From NCBI GenBank assembly GCA_964588695.1, contig CAZPQK010000011.1:46814-110813 (forward strand): a DNA stretch of 64,000 nt, read 5' to 3'. The translations under genes were made by a program, and so were the position numbers. Of this stretch, positions 54,298 to 63,073 are shown one piece after another (the first letter of the stretch is position 1; every line of letters starts with the position of its first letter). Under the pieces are notes generated by a model. It was not told the DNA's origin. It made no database searches and saw only the letters and a program-made list of their open reading frames with translations. Source of the stretch: CAZPQK01 sp964588695 (lineage in GTDB: Bacteria > Krumholzibacteriota > Krumholzibacteriia > WVZY01 > JAKEHA01).

Positions 54298-56733
54298 ATG
54301 GCCACCATCGAACGCGAAGACGAAATTATCGAAATACCAGAGTCGCTACCAGTACTCCCACTTCGAGACGTAGTGATCTTTCCGGGGATGATTACCCCGC
54401 TGCTGGTTGGTCGCCCTAAGTCATTGGCCTCACTAGACGAGGCCATGAAGGGCGACCGTCTCATGTTGGTCGTAACCCAACGCGAGATGAACACCGACGA
54501 GCCGGTCCAGGACGACCTCTATGAAATGGGAACGGTCGTTAAGATCCTGCAGGTGATGCGGTTGGTCGAGGGGACCATGCGCATCCTGGTGGAGGGTGTC
54601 TCCCGCGGCCGCCTGGTTGCGCTTCACAGCACCAAGAAATACTTCCGCGCTGACGTCGATGTGATTCTTCCCGACGAAGTAAGCGACCAGAAGATGGAAG
54701 CAATGGTGCGCAGTGTTTCCAGTCAGTTCTCCGAGTATATTCAACTCAACAAGCGCATCCCCGACGAGGTGTTGCGTTCGGTGCTGCCCATCGACGACCC
54801 GGATCGTTTGGCCGACACCATCGCGTCACATCTGCTAACCAAGATCGAATCCAAACAGCCGGTCCTGGAGATGGTTGACATCGAGGAGCGCTTTCGTGCG
54901 CTTGGCGCCATTCTGGCCGAAGAACTCGAGATCTTGAAGCTCGAAAAGAAGATCGAGGGTGAGGTCCGGAACCAGGTTCAAAAGAATCAGAAAGAGTTCT
55001 ACCTGCACGAACAGCTCAAAGCGATTCGCAAAGAGTTGGGGCAGGGAGGCGACGACAGTTCAGAGGTCGATGACCTTCGCGAAAAGATTGAGGCTGCGGA
55101 TATGCCCGAAGCCGCGCTCGAAGTGGCGATGAAAGAGCTGGACCGTCTGGCGCGAATGCCGTCTATGTCGCCAGAGGCAACCGTCGTGCGCAATTACCTC
55201 GACACGATGATCGCGTTGCCGTGGAACACGCGCACCGAAGACCGTCTCAATATTACTGAGGTTCGCAAGCGACTCGACGAAGACCACTACGGTCTGACTA
55301 AAGTCAAAGACCGGATACTAGAGTTCTTGTCGGTTATGAAACTTTCGAACTCGTTACGTGGCCCCATCCTGTGCTTTGTTGGTCCTCCGGGCGTGGGGAA
55401 GACGTCACTGGGTCAGTCTATCGCCGATGCGACCGGGCGTAAGTTCGTTCGTTTTAGCTTGGGTGGCGTTCGCGACGAAGCTGAGATTCGTGGACACCGT
55501 CGAACCTACATTGGTTCGATGCCGGGTCGAATTATCCAGGCACTGACCAAGGCCGGTTCAAAGAACCCGGTGATCTTGCTCGATGAGCTCGACAAAATGT
55601 CCAGCGACTTTCGGGGTGATCCCGCGTCGGCATTGCTCGAAGTGCTTGACCCCGAGCAGAACGACACGTTCAGCGATCATTATTTGGAAGTCGAGTTCGA
55701 TCTGAGCGAGATCATGTTCATAACGACAGCCAACGTTACTCACACGATTCCGGCGGCTCTGCAAGACCGTATGGAAATCATTCGCCTTCCGGGATACTTG
55801 GAAACCGAGAAGGTGAAGATCGCGCAGAAGCATTTGATTCCTAAGATGGTTCCGCGCAACGGTCTCAAGGCCAATGACGTGCAAATAAGTGATGCTGCTA
55901 TTCGACACACTATTCAGCGCTACACGCGCGAGTCTGGTGTGCGTAACTTAGAACGCGAACTCAGCAAAGTTATCCGGAAAGTGGCCAAGCGCATTGCGAC
56001 GTCCGGTCGGTCGGGTACCATCAAGATTACTTCTAAGAATCTTGAGAAGTATCTTGGCGTGTCGCGTTACACCGACAAAGAAATCCTTGGGCGCTCGAAA
56101 GTTGGCGTGGCGACGGGGCTGGCGTGGACCAGCGTCGGTGGCGATATTCTGCGGATCGAATGTGAGTTCATGCCGGGGAACGGGAAGCTCACGATTACCG
56201 GTCAGTTGGGCGAAGTGATGCGAGAGTCGGCTGCGATTGCGCTAAGTCATGCCCGGAATCTTGCGCGAACGTTGCCGCTTAAGAAGAATTTCTTTAATGA
56301 AATCGACGTGCACATCCACGTGCCGGAAGGCGCCATTCCCAAGGATGGCCCCAGCGCCGGGGTAACACTTGCGACCGCATTAGTTTCGAATTTCTTCGGG
56401 ATCCCAGTGCGTCGGGACGTCGCGATGACGGGCGAGTTGACGCTCAAAGGTGAAGTACTTCCGGTGGGTGGTCTTAACGAAAAGACGGTGGCGGCATTGC
56501 GTGCCGGGATCAAGGAAGTGATCATTCCCAAAGGGAACGCGCAGTCAATCAAAGAGTTGCCTCGCGAGGTGCGCAACGGATTAAAGATCCACACGGCGGA
56601 TTCGTTTCGCGATGTGTTGAAGATCGCGTTGGAAGAGTCGCTGCCACGGCCATCGCGCAAAAAGATAACGACAGAGGTCGAGCAAGCGCGACCCGGGTTC
56701 TTCGAGTATATCGAGTCATCGACGGCTCACTAG
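54298..56733 (+). CDS. lon: ATP-dependent protease Lon
   Basis: An 811-residue Lon protease of normal length. The N-terminal LAN domain starts at LPVLPLRDVVIFPGMITPL. The AAA+ module has Walker A GPPGVGKT (362-369) and Walker B VILLDELDK. The protease domain has the Ser686-Lys729 dyad (PKDGPSAGVT and GGLNEKTVAALRAG). It degrades misfolded and regulatory proteins. ATG at 54298; a T-rich terminator follows the stop, then a third copy of the hairpin element. Confidence 0.97.
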   Translation: MATIEREDEIIEIPESLPVLPLRDVVIFPGMITPLLVGRPKSLASLDEAMKGDRLMLVVTQREMNTDEPVQDDLYEMGTVVKILQVMRLVEGTMRILVEGVSRGRLVALHSTKKYFRADVDVILPDEVSDQKMEAMVRSVSSQFSEYIQLNKRIPDEVLRSVLPIDDPDRLADTIASHLLTKIESKQPVLEMVDIEERFRALGAILAEELEILKLEKKIEGEVRNQVQKNQKEFYLHEQLKAIRKELGQGGDDSSEVDDLREKIEAADMPEAALEVAMKELDRLARMPSMSPEATVVRNYLDTMIALPWNTRTEDRLNITEVRKRLDEDHYGLTKVKDRILEFLSVMKLSNSLRGPILCFVGPPGVGKTSLGQSIADATGRKFVRFSLGGVRDEAEIRGHRRTYIGSMPGRIIQALTKAGSKNPVILLDELDKMSSDFRGDPASALLEVLDPEQNDTFSDHYLEVEFDLSEIMFITTANVTHTIPAALQDRMEIIRLPGYLETEKVKIAQKHLIPKMVPRNGLKANDVQISDAAIRHTIQRYTRESGVRNLERELSKVIRKVAKRIATSGRSGTIKITSKNLEKYLGVSRYTDKEILGRSKVGVATGLAWTSVGGDILRIECEFMPGNGKLTITGQLGEVMRESAAIALSHARNLARTLPLKKNFFNEIDVHIHVPEGAIPKDGPSAGVTLATALVSNFFGIPVRRDVAMTGELTLKGEVLPVGGLNEKTVAALRAGIKEVIIPKGNAQSIKELPREVRNGLKIHTADSFRDVLKIALEESLPRPSRKKITTEVEQARPGFFEYIESSTAH

Positions 56734-56737
56734 TCTT

Positions 56738-56774
56738 AGGGCGAGGCGCAAGTCTCGCCCTTTCTTTTTCTTTT
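56738..56774 (+). terminator. Intrinsic terminator of lon
   Basis: An 8-bp stem AGGGCGAG with CTCGCCCT (56738-56745 with 56754-56761) and an 8-base loop, overlapping a T-rich tract (TTTCTTTTTCTTTT). It begins 4 bases after the lon stop. Confidence 0.85.
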
Positions 56775-56783
56775 GGCGTGTTT

Positions 56784-56899
56784 GGCGAGCGAGGAAACAA
56801 CGCCCCGGGCTCATGGCTCTCCGCTGCTGGTACTGCAGGGTCCTAGTAGCAATGAGCTTTGCTGCGAGAAATCGCCCGCGGCATTTTTCCTCGCTCGCC
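56784..56899. repeat. Long structured hairpin element, copy 3 (extended apical part)
   Basis: A 116-base element: a 14-bp perfect outer stem (56784-56797 with 56886-56899), an inner stem CGGGC/GCCCG, then the conserved motif halves TCATGGCTC and GAGAAATC. Between these halves, where copies 1 and 2 have 3 bases, lies an insert of about 45 bases that can itself fold (for example TGCT..ACT with AGT..AGCA). It sits between lon and engB. Outer stem sequence is unrelated to that of copies 1 and 2. Confidence 0.8.
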
Positions 56900-56970
56900 T
56901 CTCACCAATTATAGCGACGAGTCACTCCGCGCCACATAACTGACGCAGTTCGCTCAAGACGAAGAGCAAG

Positions 56971-57552
56971 ATGGACCAGGTCGAATACATAGGATCATTC
57001 GGGTACCCGGGCAAGCTTCCCAACGAGGCGAGGCCCGAGGTGGCCATGTTCGGACGTTCGAACGTGGGGAAATCGTCGTTGATCAATACGCTACTTCAGC
57101 GTAAGGGTGTCGCCCGCATCTCTAAGACTCCGGGAAAGACCCGAGCGGCCAACTTCTTTCGTATCAATGAGCGTTTCCACCTGGTCGACATGCCGGGCTA
57201 CGGCTATGCCAAGGCGGCGCCGGGTGAGGTCGAGCGCTTTGCAAAGCTGTTTGACCAGTACCTGGCCGATGACACGCGCAATAACGCCCTGGTTCAGCTC
57301 ATCGACACGCGGCACAAACCCACCGCCGACGACATACAGTCGATCGCTCGACTAAAGGCAACCGGACGCCCGATGTGCGTGGTGTTTAACAAGGTCGACA
57401 AGGTGTCCAAGGGGCAGCTTAATCAGCAGATCGGCGCGGCTCTGGCGGAGTTCGAACTTCCCGGCGAGACCGCTGTGGTCCCTTTTTCGAGCGTTACTGG
57501 CGAGGGCAAGCGAGAACTTTGGCTGTGGATTCGCGAGACCCTCGGCGTCTAG
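56971..57552 (+). CDS. engB: Ribosome biogenesis GTPase EngB (YihA/YsxC)
   Basis: A 193-residue small GTPase needed for late assembly of the large ribosomal subunit. Motifs: P-loop GRSNVGKSSLIN, G3 DMPGYGYAKA, G4 NKVDK. Family-specific features ISKTPGKTRAANFF and LIDTRHKPTADD are present. The ATG at 56971 follows GAAGAGCAAG. It stands alone between the hairpin element and the serine-biosynthesis pair. Confidence 0.95.
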   Translation: MDQVEYIGSFGYPGKLPNEARPEVAMFGRSNVGKSSLINTLLQRKGVARISKTPGKTRAANFFRINERFHLVDMPGYGYAKAAPGEVERFAKLFDQYLADDTRNNALVQLIDTRHKPTADDIQSIARLKATGRPMCVVFNKVDKVSKGQLNQQIGAALAEFELPGETAVVPFSSVTGEGKRELWLWIRETLGV

Positions 57553-57593
57553 CCAATCCCTCCGGTAATCTCACCGCCGGGCAGACCTAAGCC

Positions 57594-57622
57594 TTTCAAT
57601 ATCCCCGCTTCGCCTTTATAAT
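57594..57622 (+). promoter_or_regulatory. Possible promoter of the aminotransferase-serA pair
   Basis: A perfect TATAAT at 57617-57622 with a weak -35 (TTTCAA, 57594-57599) at 17-base spacing. About 65 bases of leader precede the start codon; no known riboswitch is recognised there. Confidence 0.4.
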
Positions 57623-57694
57623 GGCGCGGTTGCCCGTTGTGGCGACTTTTTCATTATATCCATTACCTGCACATTAGATCACATTAGGAGCGCC

Positions 57695-58834
57695 ATGAAA
57701 CCGGCAAGACTCTTCACGCCCGGGCCTACCGAGGTTCCGCCTGCCGTACTCGAAACCCAAGCCCGCCCGCTCATCAATCACCGCACTGACGCCTTCCGCG
57801 AAGTTCACTTTGACTGTATCCGCGGAATGCAACAGCTCATGGGAACCAAAGATCCCGTCGTGATCACGACGTCTTCGGGTACCGGTGCGATGGAATCTGT
57901 CGTTGTGAACTACACCCAACCGGGCGAGAAGGTGTTGGTTACACGCTTGGGTAAGTTCTCCGAACGCTGGCGCGACATATGTCAAGCGTACGGGTTGGAA
58001 ACCGTTGTCATCGAAACCGAATGGGGCAAAGCGACCGATCCGCAAGTGGTAGAAGACGCGTTTAAGGCAAACCCAGGCATCAGTTGTCTGTTTACCACGC
58101 ACTCCGAAACTTCGACCGGAACCATCCAGGACGTGAAAACGTTTGCCGAGATTGCACGCCGCCACGGTGCGCTCATCGCGGTCGATGGGATTACCAGTGT
58201 TGGGGCCGAACGCGTGCTCGCCGATGAATGGGAACTGGATGCAGTTGTCGGCGGCTCACAAAAGGGAGTGTTTATTCCGCCGGGCCTGGGGTTTACGTCC
58301 GTTTCGGAGCGCGCGCAGGAAAAGATGGCAAAGGGGCGTCACCCGGTTTTCTACTTTGACCTGATCAAGGCTGTTAAAGGATGCGAGACCGGCAACACTC
58401 CGTGGACGCCAGCGGTGTCACTAATGTGTGCGCTGCAAAAATCCCTCGAGCTTATATTGGATGAGGGGTTAGACAACGTAATCAAGCGTCACGCTGCGCA
58501 CGGAACCGCCGTGCGGGCGGCGGCCACGGCTATGGGGCTCAAGTTATTAAGCTCGAATCCCGCAAACTGCTGTACAGCGATCGTGCCGCCCGACGACACG
58601 GCGGGGCCGATAACGAAGATGATGGAAAAAGATTACGGCGTGAAAGTCGCCGGTGGGCAGGGCCCTCTAAAAGGAAAAATATTTCGCTTGGGGCACCTGG
58701 GTTACTACTTTGAAACCGACATGTACACGATGATCTCGGCTCTGGAAGCAAGTTGCGTTCGGTTGGGCGTCACCAGCAAGTTCGGCCCCGGCGTTGAAGC
58801 ACTACAGGCCGCGTACGAGGAGCTGGCAAACTAA
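57695..58834 (+). CDS. Class V aminotransferase, probable phosphoserine aminotransferase (AGXT-like type)
   Basis: A 379-residue PLP enzyme. It opens MKPARLFTPGPTEVPPAVLE, and the PLP Lys is in VGGSQKGVFIPPGLGF; TTSSGTGAMESVV and FTTHSETSTGT contact the cofactor. It belongs to the alanine-glyoxylate/serine-pyruvate aminotransferase branch. Because serA follows with TAATG overlap, it most likely acts as SerC, making phosphoserine, as AGXT-like enzymes do in several lineages. Alanine-glyoxylate or serine-glyoxylate transamination cannot be excluded. ATG at 57695 with AGGAG upstream. Confidence 0.82.
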   Translation: MKPARLFTPGPTEVPPAVLETQARPLINHRTDAFREVHFDCIRGMQQLMGTKDPVVITTSSGTGAMESVVVNYTQPGEKVLVTRLGKFSERWRDICQAYGLETVVIETEWGKATDPQVVEDAFKANPGISCLFTTHSETSTGTIQDVKTFAEIARRHGALIAVDGITSVGAERVLADEWELDAVVGGSQKGVFIPPGLGFTSVSERAQEKMAKGRHPVFYFDLIKAVKGCETGNTPWTPAVSLMCALQKSLELILDEGLDNVIKRHAAHGTAVRAAATAMGLKLLSSNPANCCTAIVPPDDTAGPITKMMEKDYGVKVAGGQGPLKGKIFRLGHLGYYFETDMYTMISALEASCVRLGVTSKFGPGVEALQAAYEELAN

Positions 58835-59775
58835 TGTTCAAAGTAATGCTCACCGATAACATTGCGCCCGAGGCCGTGGAAGTAATCGCGCGTCATGAGG
58901 ACTTAGAGGCAATTCCGGTCGACACGCTTCCGGTCGACGAGCTGAAAACCCGCATTGCAGAAGTAGACGCCGTCATTATCCGTAGCCCTACTAAGCTCAC
59001 TGCCGATGTAATTGCGGCTGCAAAGAACCTTAAGTTTATTGGTCGCGCCGGTGTTGGGGTGGACAATATTGATCTCGAGGCCGCGAAGGCGGCCGGGGTT
59101 ACCGTGATGAATGCGCCGTCGGGGAACACCGTGTCGACTGCTGAACACACAATTGCCGTGATGATGGCGGTCGCGCGTAAGGTCCCACAGGCGCACGCGT
59201 CACTGGTCGCCGGTGGTTGGGACCGGAAGACCTATAAAGGTTCCGAGATGTTTGGCAAGACGCTCGGCGTCATTGGTCTGGGACGCGTCGGTCGGGAGGT
59301 GGTCTCACGCATGGCTGCTTTCGGCATGAAGGTGCTGGGGTGCGATCCATCGCCTCAGAACACAGCAGGCCTGCCGGTCGAAGTCGTCGATCTCGATACG
59401 CTACTCAGCTCGAGCGATTGGATCACGCTGCACGTACCGCTTCGTCCGGAAACCCGCTTGTTGTTGGGGCCGGATGAGTTTCGAAAGATGAAACCTGGCG
59501 TTCGCATCATTAACTGTGCGCGCGGCGGTGTACTTGACGAACGATCGCTGGCAGTCGCCTTGTCCGCCGGTCGAGTCGCGGGGGCAGGATTGGACGTATT
59601 CGAAAAAGAACCGCCGGGCGAAGAGCAAAAGAAACTTTTCGAGTTTGAAAACTGTGTGTTTACTCCGCACCTGGGCGCAGCCACCGCCGAAGCGCAACTG
59701 CGTGTGGCTACCGACGCGGCCGAATCGGTCGCCAAGGCGTTGTTGACCGGTGAGGTGACCAATGCAGTTGGTTAA
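58834..59775 (+). CDS. serA: D-3-phosphoglycerate dehydrogenase, short form
   Basis: A 313-residue NAD-dependent dehydrogenase for the first step of serine synthesis. Seen: IGRAGVGVDNIDLEAAKAAG, Rossmann motif GLGRVGREVV, INCARGGVLDE (catalytic Arg region) and TPHLGAATAEAQ with the catalytic His. It stops after the catalytic and NAD domains, so the ACT/ASB regulatory domains that give serine feedback in long SerA proteins are absent. Overlaps the aminotransferase gene by one base, forming a serine operon. Another 2-hydroxyacid substrate is less likely given the neighbour. Confidence 0.9.
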   Translation: MFKVMLTDNIAPEAVEVIARHEDLEAIPVDTLPVDELKTRIAEVDAVIIRSPTKLTADVIAAAKNLKFIGRAGVGVDNIDLEAAKAAGVTVMNAPSGNTVSTAEHTIAVMMAVARKVPQAHASLVAGGWDRKTYKGSEMFGKTLGVIGLGRVGREVVSRMAAFGMKVLGCDPSPQNTAGLPVEVVDLDTLLSSSDWITLHVPLRPETRLLLGPDEFRKMKPGVRIINCARGGVLDERSLAVALSAGRVAGAGLDVFEKEPPGEEQKKLFEFENCVFTPHLGAATAEAQLRVATDAAESVAKALLTGEVTNAVG

Positions 59776-59790
59776 GGAAGGACTAAACCT

Positions 59791-61104
59791 ATGCCGGTGA
59801 GCCTGATCATTGGCGGTCAGTGGGGCGACGAGGGCAAAGCCAAGATCATCGACTGCCTCTCGGAGAACGTAGATTTTGTCGCGCGTTTTCAGGGCGGGGC
59901 GAACGCTGGTCACACGGTGGTGGTAGGGAAAGAACGCTTTGCGTTTCACTTGATCCCTTCAGGGATTCTCTACCCTAAAGTTCACTGTGTTCTTGGTGGC
60001 GGCATGGTGATTGACCCGCTCGCGCTGGTCGAAGAAATGCGCGGCGTGCAAAAACGCGGCGTCGATACCGACGGGCGCATCCACATTAGCGAGCAAGCAC
60101 ACCTGGTCATGCCCTACCATATTAGTGCCGACTGTGGCGACGAGGCTCGTCGCGGCAAGTCGGCGATAGGGACTACCAAAAAGGGAATTGGCCCCGCGTA
60201 TGCCGACAAGGTCTTACGTAGAGGCTTGCGCATGGCCGATCTGTTGCGCGCACCGGCCGATCTGGAGGCGCGAGTGCGCGAACGCGTTCGCGCGCGTAAC
60301 AAGTACCTCGCGGACAACGGCATGAAGAAGGTTTCCCCCAAGCAGGTGGTCGCTGACCTGCTCCGGGTGCGCAAGGTGCTAAAGCCTATGATCGTTGACA
60401 CGCGGCCGATGCTATGGAGTGCGCTCGACCAGGGCCAACAAGTGCTGTGCGAAGGCGCACAGGGCGCGCTCTTGGATATCGATCACGGTACCTATCCGTT
60501 CGTAACATCCAGTTCGTGTTCGGCGGGAGGAGCAGCTACCGGCACTGGAATTCCGCCGGCGGAATTCACCCGTGTCATCGGCATATTCAAAGCGTACTGC
60601 ACCCGTGTTGGCAGCGGCCCGTTTCCGTCCGAAGACAATGGTCGCGACGGCCAGAAGCTCCGCGACCTGGGCAACGAGTACGGAACCACCACTGGGCGTC
60701 CGCGACGTTGCGGTTGGTTCGATTCGGAGGCCGCTCGAACCGTGGTAAAACAAACCGGCGTTACCGAGATTGCGCTCACCAAACTCGACGTGCTCGACGA
60801 GTTCGACGAGATAAGAGTGTGCACAGGATACAAGGTGGGGAAGAAAGTGCTGAATGTTTTCCCCGTCGACAGCGACGTCTTGGAGAAATGCAAACCCGTA
60901 TACAAAACCTTTCCGGGTTGGAATTCCTCAACCGCCGGTTCAAGCCTGGACGAACTGCCAGCGGCGGCGGTGTCTTACATCCAGGCGCTGGAAGAGTTGA
61001 CGGAGTGTCGTATCAAGATGGTCTCCACGGGGCCGGCTCGGGATGCGATGTTTAACTGGCCGGGTGACGGCCGGTTGATCGCCGCGCGAGGCGCCGCCCG
61101 TTAA
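59791..61104 (+). CDS. purA: Adenylosuccinate synthetase
   Basis: A 437-residue GTP-dependent enzyme joining IMP and aspartate in AMP synthesis. The N-terminal GGQWGDEGKAKIIDCL holds the catalytic Asp; GGANAGHTVVV follows with the catalytic His. Later landmarks are KKGIGPAYADK, EGAQGALLDIDHGTYPFVTS and TTTGRPRRCGWFD. GDEGKAKI has Ala where GDEGKGKI is usual. ATG at 59791, 15 bases after serA. Confidence 0.96.
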   Translation: MPVSLIIGGQWGDEGKAKIIDCLSENVDFVARFQGGANAGHTVVVGKERFAFHLIPSGILYPKVHCVLGGGMVIDPLALVEEMRGVQKRGVDTDGRIHISEQAHLVMPYHISADCGDEARRGKSAIGTTKKGIGPAYADKVLRRGLRMADLLRAPADLEARVRERVRARNKYLADNGMKKVSPKQVVADLLRVRKVLKPMIVDTRPMLWSALDQGQQVLCEGAQGALLDIDHGTYPFVTSSSCSAGGAATGTGIPPAEFTRVIGIFKAYCTRVGSGPFPSEDNGRDGQKLRDLGNEYGTTTGRPRRCGWFDSEAARTVVKQTGVTEIALTKLDVLDEFDEIRVCTGYKVGKKVLNVFPVDSDVLEKCKPVYKTFPGWNSSTAGSSLDELPAAAVSYIQALEELTECRIKMVSTGPARDAMFNWPGDGRLIAARGAAR

Positions 61105-61159
61105 CCGGGACCGCGAGTCGACAGCGATAACTTGTAGTTACCAAACTGTTTAGATGGCC

Positions 61160-61188
61160 TTGACACCGCCTGCCGGGGCCGCTATGGT
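61160..61188 (+). promoter_or_regulatory. Promoter of tRNA-Lys
   Basis: TTGACA (61160-61165, perfect), a 17-base spacer and TATGGT (61183-61188), 45 bases before the tRNA. Confidence 0.7.
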
Positions 61189-61233
61189 ATCCCAACATTG
61201 ACGGCCAACATGGCCTTCCCGCCGATTTCTGGT

Positions 61234-61310
61234 GGGCCGCTAGCTCATCTGGTTAGAGCACCTGCCTTTTAAGCAGGTGGTGCCTGGTTCGAGTCCAGGG
61301 CGGCTCACCA
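61234..61310 (+). tRNA. tRNA-Lys (anticodon UUU)
   Basis: A 77-base tRNA with encoded CCA. Acceptor GGGCCGC pairs with GCGGCTC (one G-U). Anticodon stem CCTGC/GCAGG encloses CTTTTAA, anticodon TTT (Lys). T-arm GGTTCGAGTCC. A T6 run follows directly. Its 3' end is a probable integration target, because a decayed integrase lies 95 bases downstream. Confidence 0.97.
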
Positions 61311-61404
61311 TTTTTTGCAACGAGTTACGCGTTGTCGCGATACTTCCGTAAACGGCAACGCTGCACCGTGCGCTGCACTGCCACCTTTTGTTCTACCCAG
61401 CCTA

Positions 61405-61870
61405 TCATAACTCTCCCAACATGCGGATCGCGGTTCGTTCGCGCTCGATCGATGAGTGTAGGTATATCGCGGTCGTCGCTATGTTCTTGTGGCCGAGGAG
61501 TTCTTGCACGGTCTTTAGGTCGACGCCGGATTGCAGTAGGCGGGTTGCAAACGTATGCCGGAGCCCATGGATCGTAATCGAGTCGGCGCCGGCAATCTTG
61601 CGGTATCGCTTCCATCGACTCCAGAGCTGGTCCTTGCGAACTCGGCTACCTGCGCATACAAAGAGGAATCGATCTGCACCCGCGGACAGCACCCGATTAC
61701 GAAGAACACTAATAGCCCTATCGTTCAGCGGTATCGCGCGCATGTCGTCAGTCTTGGTTTCCCAAAGCACCAGCAGGTCTCTTCAAAACCCACATTGGCG
61801 GACTTTAGTCCGAAAAGTTCGGACGCGGCAATCCCGCCGGTTGGCTCGCCCAACCTGACGCTCGCTAGCT
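61405..61870 (-). pseudogene. Decayed tyrosine recombinase/integrase (C-terminal part)
   Basis: The intact portion (61405 to about 61770) encodes the C-terminal catalytic half of a phage-type integrase: KTDDMRAIPLN, HGLRHTFATRLLQSGV (His-x-x-Arg), LLGHKNIATTAIYLH with the nucleophile Tyr. Further upstream on this strand the expected preceding segment (TGGIAASELFGLKSANVGFEE) is readable, but in another frame, so at least one frameshift is present. The usual first catalytic Arg of the TGLR region is not preserved, and the N-terminal DNA-binding half is missing. The gene is therefore dead. Its place next to tRNA-Lys marks an old integration event. Confidence 0.8.
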
Positions 61871-61873
61871 TGC

Positions 61874-62233
61874 CTAACGAAGTATGTAGGAGGCCAACGT
61901 TCGCTGCAGGCCTCTGATGTCGGCGTCGCGGAGTATCTTTTGCGAAATCGGTGCGGCGCCACCCGTCAGAAAAATCTTGAGATCAGAATCGAGGTCGAAC
62001 GTTCCGGCGGTCTCCACTGAAAAGTGGACGATGCTGTGGTACGGGATCGAAGCGTATTCCTTTTTCTTGCCGGTTAGTCCCTGCTTGTTTACGAAAATGA
62101 GTCGTTTGTTGGTGAAAACGAAAAAGTCTCTAATCAGTTTATAGGCCGACTCGACTTGCTCTCCATCGATTAAGATTGGCTGCAGTTCAGCGGTAACCTT
62201 TTGGCTAGCGACCCGGTGAGCAACTGGTTTCAT
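61874..62233 (-). CDS. Bacterial PH-domain protein (DUF1696/bPH type)
   Basis: A 119-residue protein matching the bacterial pleckstrin-like family: YKLIRDFFVFTNKRLIFVNK, QGLTGKKKEYASIPYHSIVH, FSVETAGTFDLDSDLKIFL, then a C-terminal helix. These proteins form ring-like oligomers in crystal structures; their cellular role is not established. The ATG at 62233 follows AACGGAGAACGA. It overlaps the upstream remains of the integrase by a few bases and sits inside the tRNA-Lys island. Confidence 0.85.
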   Translation of the reverse strand: MKPVAHRVASQKVTAELQPILIDGEQVESAYKLIRDFFVFTNKRLIFVNKQGLTGKKKEYASIPYHSIVHFSVETAGTFDLDSDLKIFLTGGAAPISQKILRDADIRGLQRTLASYILR

Positions 62234-62253
62234 TTCGTTCTCCGTTTTGGATT

Positions 62254-62766
62254 CTATCTATAGGCGGCTGACGTATATTCTTCGATGAGCAGGGTTTCTC
62301 CGTCTAAACCGAGCCTCACGTGGAAGACGGTGGTTTCCCATACTGTCCAACCGGGCCCATGATCCTGAGGATCTCCAAAACTGCGTCTCATATTTCGGCG
62401 CCGCCTCTCGAAGACATTCTTTGCCGACTTTTCTGAGTCAAAGAATCGAATCGTCATAGAATGATAGAGTTCGTCTGTATCATTGAAATAGTAGGCCCGC
62501 TGATGAAGCGTTTCTGCGCCTTTGGCGGGCACGTTGAATATAAGCTCATCGCGCCCTTCCTCGGACGGCGACAGTCCAAACCACTCCTTTTCCAGGACTT
62601 TCACGTCGCCGCGTCCAATGCCGTAGCGCCATGTACTTGTACAAACGATTTCGGGGTCGCAACCCATCTCGGCGCGGACGCTTTTCCATTTGTCGCTACC
62701 GGAAATATCAGTTGGTCGGTTGGCGCTGATCAACGCGACCATCAGTAATACTGCTATCCATTTCAT
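62254..62766 (-). CDS. Hypothetical secreted protein
   Basis: A 170-residue protein with a short signal peptide (MKWIAVLLMVALISA). The mature part has two Cys close together (GCDPEIVCTS, probably a disulfide) and charged, aromatic-rich stretches (LHQRAYYFNDTDELYHSMTI, RLGLDGETLLIEEYTSAAYR). No family recognised. A strong AGGAGGGAG ribosome-binding site supports expression. It lies 20 bases upstream of the PH-domain gene on the same strand, so the two probably form one transcript. Confidence 0.65.
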   Translation of the reverse strand: MKWIAVLLMVALISANRPTDISGSDKWKSVRAEMGCDPEIVCTSTWRYGIGRGDVKVLEKEWFGLSPSEEGRDELIFNVPAKGAETLHQRAYYFNDTDELYHSMTIRFFDSEKSAKNVFERRRRNMRRSFGDPQDHGPGWTVWETTVFHVRLGLDGETLLIEEYTSAAYR

Positions 62767-63009
62767 GATCTCCCTCCTTGGTGGGCCACAACCATACCTG
62801 AAAACCTACCGTTGCTCCACTTGTCAAATGTTTACAAAGTGACTAACGATAGAACTATCGACATCTGTCCGGGGCGTCGTAAAGTAATGCTGACACTTTC
62901 CTAGCAGCTATCGGCGACAACAGTCGAGATTTCGACGCTTTGGACTCTGAATTGCAATGATGTCCGGGTCTGGCACTTCAATGGGTTCGTCATGCGTATC
63001 AATCCATTT
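62767..63009. other. Intergenic region without a recognised gene
   Basis: No convincing coding region. It holds the ribosome-binding site of the 62766 gene and an inverted repeat CGATAG-AA-CTATCG (62847-62860) that could be an operator; no clear promoter pair is seen. It ends at the left terminus of the IS element. Confidence 0.5.
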
Positions 63010-63073
63010 TGGCCTCCCCCCGATTTGACGCGCACCAAGAACAGTCGGCATACTTGTCGGCAGGAGGTACGTC

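Noticed and set aside
56734..56970. Small protein gene in the gap between lon and engB
   Set aside because: The gap is taken up by the lon terminator and the third hairpin element; no frame has a start signal or family resemblance.
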